Below are positions 60,910 to 64,000 of a stretch of DNA of 64,000 nucleotides, piece by piece. Numbering within the stretch: the first letter of the stretch is position 1; each line of letters begins with the position of its first letter. The stretch lies in contig NZ_CP087184.1 of NCBI RefSeq assembly GCF_024749045.1, forward strand, positions 3,844,001 through 3,908,000, in the 5' to 3' direction. Both the position numbers and the translations under genes were made by a program. The notes beneath the pieces are model-generated. The model was not told the DNA's origin and did no database searches. It saw only the letters and a program-made list of their open reading frames with translations. This DNA is from Pseudomonas sp. B21-028 (GTDB lineage: Bacteria; Pseudomonadota; Gammaproteobacteria; Pseudomonadales; Pseudomonadaceae).

Positions 60910-61192
60910 AATCGACTCACGCATAGACAAAAAATGAAAAAAATTCAAAAATAGGGGGCGTCCTGAAAATTTGGAACTTTAATTCTGGACGTTTAACCCA
61001 GGAAAAAAGCCCTGTCGGGACGTCGAAAACCAGACGCAGGCACCGCTCAATGATCCAGGCACCGCTGTAACATCATGTTTTTAAATGTAAAACAGAAAAA
61101 GCCAGACCAGTCTGGATGCCCGTACGGACCCAAGGGTTTTTGCAAGAGAGAGGTTTTTGCCAGGAATCGTCAGTTAAACAGGAGCGTTGGAC

Positions 61193-61212
61193 TGTCCCTG
61201 TTTTCCCTTACA
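61193..61212 (+). promoter_or_regulatory. syr-syp-like box 3 and luxR-gene promoter
   Basis: TGTCCCTGTTTTCCCTTACA followed by GAC; -10 candidate CTTAAT at 61234-61239, start near 61246. Much of the following 60 bp matches the braA promoter (ACAGACTTTT, AATGC, GGCTGAATCGTTTT). A LuxR-type gene under the same box as its likely targets suggests autoregulation or a regulatory cascade. The rest of the 60910-61190 spacer is AT-rich near 60930-60990, and I see no gene in it. Confidence 0.72.
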
Positions 61213-61248
61213 GACTTTTCCTACATGAGAATGCTTAATAGTCCCACC

Positions 61249-61280
61249 GGCTGAATCGTTTTTCATGTGAATGGATTCAC
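61249..61280 (+). promoter_or_regulatory. luxR leader element with GGA-loop hairpin
   Basis: GGCTGAATCG (61249-61258) and then GTGAA-TGGA-TTCAC (61267-61280). The stem differs from the braA hairpin by compensating changes while the GGA loop is kept, which supports a functional RNA hairpin. Confidence 0.55.
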
Positions 61281-61402
61281 AGGTGATTTTGATCCTCAGG
61301 TCTTAAATCCAGAAAAGGCTTCAGCATTTTAGGAAGCGATCGGATTTTTCTCCGTCAACGGTCACTGAGATGCGGAGCAGTTTCAATATGCAGGATAAGC
61401 AT

Positions 61403-62227
61403 ATGAATCGACATGCGGTTTTTGGAGGTGCGCAAAACACGCACATCTACGCGGAGCTAGGAAAGCTGATTTCAAGTGTCGGACACGAGAGTTTCTTGAC
61501 CAACATGCACCAACTGATCGAAACATCGGTGCCTGTCAGTCGGCTCGAACTGAGTGAGTGGACAATTGACGATGCCCAGGCGACCGTCCTCGATGTGCAG
61601 TTGCTCGGGGATGCAGGCCAGCCGAAAAGCCCGCAGATGCAATCCGTTTGCCCTACCACTGCGATACAGCGCAACGATCACCCTCTGGTGAAACGGGTGC
61701 TGGAAGTGGAGGACGCCCTGCTGATCCACTTGGGCGCGCGGATGAAAAACGAAAAAGACAACAACTGTCTGGGTACTTCCCACCAATGCAGCCTGATTTC
61801 GCGCAAGGGCAATCGTCGTTGTGTGATCTCACTGCACCGTCCCCAGGCACAACGCGACTTTTCCCTCCAGGAACTGTCCTTTTTGAAATACCTGTCCGAA
61901 ACATTGTTACCGCTGGGGGAGCGCCATGCCCACCTCAACCGACAATCGTCTATCAGGAGCCCGGGTAGCGCCTCTCATCCGCTGAACATCGCCGACCAGA
62001 CACAGTTGCAACGGGATTTCGATGAACGATTGAGCCCGTGTGACGTGACCCTTTCGGTGCGGGAAAAAGAGGTCTGCCTGGGGCTTCTGGCAGGCGGTAC
62101 CGTTCCGGAGATAGCGGAAAAGCTGCAAGTCAAAAACAGCTCCATCGAAACCTACCTCAAACGCGCCGCCGCCAAGCTTGGTGTCAGCGGACGGCATGGG
62201 CTGGCGAAATGGATGATCGGGTCCTGA
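61403..62227 (+). CDS. LuxR-family transcriptional regulator
   Basis: 274 aa from the ATG at 61403, preferred because AGGA lies 7 nt upstream; in-frame ATGs at 61370 and 61388 lack this. The C-terminal ~65 residues form a LuxR HTH (LSVREKEVCLGLLAGG, VPEIAEKLQVKNSSIETYLK, with the usual KLGV end). The N-terminal part resembles a GAF-like region rather than an acyl-homoserine-lactone domain, so it is closer to the SalA/SyrF group of Pseudomonas lipopeptide regulators than to quorum-sensing LuxR. It follows braC by about 490 bp and has its own promoter with the shared box. Confidence 0.87.
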   Translation: MNRHAVFGGAQNTHIYAELGKLISSVGHESFLTNMHQLIETSVPVSRLELSEWTIDDAQATVLDVQLLGDAGQPKSPQMQSVCPTTAIQRNDHPLVKRVLEVEDALLIHLGARMKNEKDNNCLGTSHQCSLISRKGNRRCVISLHRPQAQRDFSLQELSFLKYLSETLLPLGERHAHLNRQSSIRSPGSASHPLNIADQTQLQRDFDERLSPCDVTLSVREKEVCLGLLAGGTVPEIAEKLQVKNSSIETYLKRAAAKLGVSGRHGLAKWMIGS

Positions 62228-62311
62228 TGCGCAGGCACTGGCGAGTACGGATCTAACCGAACCCCTGCCCGTGCCACCGGGGCCTGGCAGGCATCACGAT
62301 GAGACAGGTCG

Positions 62312-63736
62312 ATGCGTAAACTCCTGAGCCCCTTGACTGCCGCGACACTCCTGCTCGGCGGTTGCTCGCTGATCCCGGACTACCAGCGCCCCGATGCCCC
62401 TGTCGCCGCGCAATATCCCCAGACATCCGCCTACGCCCCGGCGCTGTCGGGCCCCGCCGCGGCCGATCAGGGCTGGCGAGACCTGTTCCATGATCCGGCG
62501 CTGCAACAACTCATCGAAAGCGCCTTGGCCAACAACCGCGACTTGCGCGTGGCGGCCCTGAACGTCGAGGCCTACCAGGCGCAATACCGGATCCAGCGCG
62601 CGGACATCTTCCCCGCAATCAGTGCCAACGGCACCGGCTCGCGCCAGCGGCTGCCGGGCAGCCTGACGGGAACCGGCAAGCCGGCGATCAGCAGCACGTA
62701 TTCCACCACGCTGGGCATCAGTTCCTATGAGCTGGACCTGTTCGGCCGCATTCGCAGCCTCAGCGACCAGGCCTCCCTCACCTATCTGTCGAGCGAAGAA
62801 GCCCGCCGCAGCACTCAGTTGAGCCTGGTGGGCAGTGTCGCCAGTGCCTACCTGACCTGGCGTGCCGACCAGGAGTTGCTGGCCCTGACCCGTGACACGC
62901 TGCAGTCCTATGAACAGAGCCTGCGCCTGACAGAACGAAGCAATCAGGTGGGCACCGCCTCGGCCCTGGCCCTGAGCCAGTCACGCACCTCGGTGGAGGA
63001 CGCCAGGGCTCGCCTGGCCCAGTTCCAGCGCCAGGTTGCCCAGGACTTCAACAACCTCACCCTGCTGGTCGGCACCTCGGTCGAGGAGGACCTGCCCGCC
63101 CGCCCCCTGGCCTCCGAGCTGCTGAGCGAGGTACCGGCCGGCCTGCCTTCGGACCTGTTGCAACGCCGCCCGGATGTGCTCGAGGCCGAGTACCTGCTGC
63201 AAGCGGCCAACGCCAATATCGGCGCGGCCCGTGCCGCCTTCTTCCCGAGCATCAGCCTGACTGCCAACGCCGGCACCTCGAGCAACGAGTTGTCCGGGCT
63301 GTTCAAGGGCGGGTCGGGCAGCTGGCTGTTCCAGCCTCAGATCAACCTGCCGATCTTCAATGCCGGCAGCCTTCGGGCGAGCCTGAACTATTCGAAGATC
63401 CAGAAGGATATCCGCGTCTCCCAGTACGAGAAATCGATCCAGACTGCCTTCCGGGAAGTCTCCGATGGTCTGGCGGCGCGCAAGACCTACAAGGAACAGC
63501 TGGTCGCGCAGGCCGATCTGGTACAAGCCAACCAGGACTACTACAGGCTGGCGGAGCGTCGCTATCGCATCGGTGTCGACAGCAGCCTGACGTTCCTCGA
63601 TGCACAACGCTCGCTGTTCAGCGCCCGGCAGACCCTTATCGTCGACCGGCTGTCGCAACTGCTCGCCGAGGTCAACTTGTACAAGGCGCTAGGTGGGGGT
63701 TGGGTCGAACGCACAAACACCATGACTGTGAGGTGA
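62312..63736 (+). CDS. OprM/NodT-type outer-membrane efflux lipoprotein
   Basis: 474 aa. A lipoprotein signal peptide ends in the lipobox LLGGC (Cys18), followed by two outer-membrane efflux repeats with long coiled-coil helices ([20 protein letters not shown]; second half [20 protein letters not shown]). It is the channel of a tripartite RND pump; syringomycin producers have PseA, of this type, next to PseB and PseC. Here it follows the LuxR gene by 84 bp, and no periplasmic adaptor or RND pump gene follows within the window, so its partners must be elsewhere. Confidence 0.9.
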   Translation: MRKLLSPLTAATLLLGGCSLIPDYQRPDAPVAAQYPQTSAYAPALSGPAAADQGWRDLFHDPALQQLIESALANNRDLRVAALNVEAYQAQYRIQRADIFPAISANGTGSRQRLPGSLTGTGKPAISSTYSTTLGISSYELDLFGRIRSLSDQASLTYLSSEEARRSTQLSLVGSVASAYLTWRADQELLALTRDTLQSYEQSLRLTERSNQVGTASALALSQSRTSVEDARARLAQFQRQVAQDFNNLTLLVGTSVEEDLPARPLASELLSEVPAGLPSDLLQRRPDVLEAEYLLQAANANIGAARAAFFPSISLTANAGTSSNELSGLFKGGSGSWLFQPQINLPIFNAGSLRASLNYSKIQKDIRVSQYEKSIQTAFREVSDGLAARKTYKEQLVAQADLVQANQDYYRLAERRYRIGVDSSLTFLDAQRSLFSARQTLIVDRLSQLLAEVNLYKALGGGWVERTNTMTVR

Positions 63737-63949
63737 ATGAAGATGGGCACATTCGAACCTGGAACACTTGTCCGTTTACGCTCGGGAGGCAAGACCATGG
63801 TGGTCAAGCCTGCCTCATCGATCGGCCAGTTGCCCGATACCTTGCTGCTGCTCTGCGAGTACCGGGCCAAGAATCGGCTGGTGCAGGGGTTCTATGCCAT
63901 ACGCGACCTGATCCCGGCGTCCATGGCAGCCGATGGTGAAAAAACCTGA
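63737..63949 (+). CDS. Small DUF2158-like protein
   Basis: 70 aa (68 if it starts at the ATG at 63743, for which AGGTGA sits better). The pattern EPGTLVRLRSGGKTMVV is that of the DUF2158 family of small SH3-like beta proteins of unknown function. It follows the efflux lipoprotein stop directly and is probably cotranscribed. Confidence 0.7.
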   Translation: MKMGTFEPGTLVRLRSGGKTMVVKPASSIGQLPDTLLLLCEYRAKNRLVQGFYAIRDLIPASMAADGEKT

Positions 63950-63988
63950 CCTGGCTTGGGCATGCTCAACATCCATGCAGGCTGACCC

Positions 63989-64000
63989 ACCGCTATCGCG
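63989..64000. repeat. REP sequence cut by window end
   Basis: CCGCTATCGCG matches the left end of the REP arms in the 49.7-50.8 kb array, so another REP or REPIN probably continues past the window. Confidence 0.5.

Noticed and set aside
61403..62227. Acyl-homoserine-lactone receptor
   Set aside because: Only the C-terminal LuxR HTH is recognisable. The N-terminal part does not show the autoinducer-binding residues, and no luxI-type gene is present.

Overview
The window reads as chromosome of a plant-associated Pseudomonas of the fluorescens lineage (corrugata/brassicacearum side). It is GC-rich with Pseudomonas codon use, carries fluorescens-type REP/REPIN palindromes (GTGGGAGC...GCTCCCAC), and encodes two secondary-metabolite pathways known from such strains. 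This organism call is inference from gene content; no 16S or other marker lies in the window.

Region 1 (1-3129) holds the end of a SyrB1-like A-T protein, a SyrB2-like halogenase and a SyrC-like aminoacyl shuttle, the trio that makes and delivers 4-chloro-threonine for syringomycin-family lipopeptides. Region 2 (3130-16440) is about 13 kb of ordinary accessory genes: a REPIN, GFA-domain protein, carboxymuconolactone decarboxylase/AraC pair, two GNATs, HD protein, small unknown genes with a broken one, two exported proteins, a metallo-beta-lactamase-fold protein, LysR, a chemoreceptor, AzlCD and an AraC regulator. It separates the chloro-threonine genes from the main synthetase. Region 3 (16478-19578, minus strand) is a tailoring/export operon: JmjC-like cupin, MFS transporter and AspH-type Asp/Asn beta-hydroxylase.

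Region 4 (19943-49654) is the lipopeptide assembly line, a SyrE equivalent split over two proteins. The first has five modules; the second has three full modules plus a final C-T-TE without an A domain, whose residue must come in trans from SyrB1/B2/C. Hand-read specificity codes give Ser, Orn-like, acidic (Asp), Hse-like, His-like, Thr, Thr (Dhb), Asp, then 4-Cl-Thr. Dual E/C-type domains follow residues 2, 4 and 7. The order matches the cormycin/thanamycin branch of the syringomycin family.

Region 5 (49655-50830) is a tandem array of eight REPINs with a period of about 134 bp. Region 6 (50987-60909) is recognised as the brabantamide pathway: a RhlB-like glycosyltransferase (BraA), a bimodular Ser-Pro synthetase with TE (BraB) and an FAD monooxygenase (BraC). 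Region 7 (61403-63949) has a LuxR-type regulator, an OprM/NodT-type outer-membrane lipoprotein and a small DUF2158-like protein.

Three promoters (before the lipopeptide NRPS, before braA and before the luxR gene) share a 20-23 bp dyad resembling the syr-syp box, placed about 20 nt before a YYTAAT -10 element. This suggests one regulator controls both antibiotics and the LuxR gene. Two of these leaders also carry short covarying hairpins exposing GGA, candidate RsmA/E sites.
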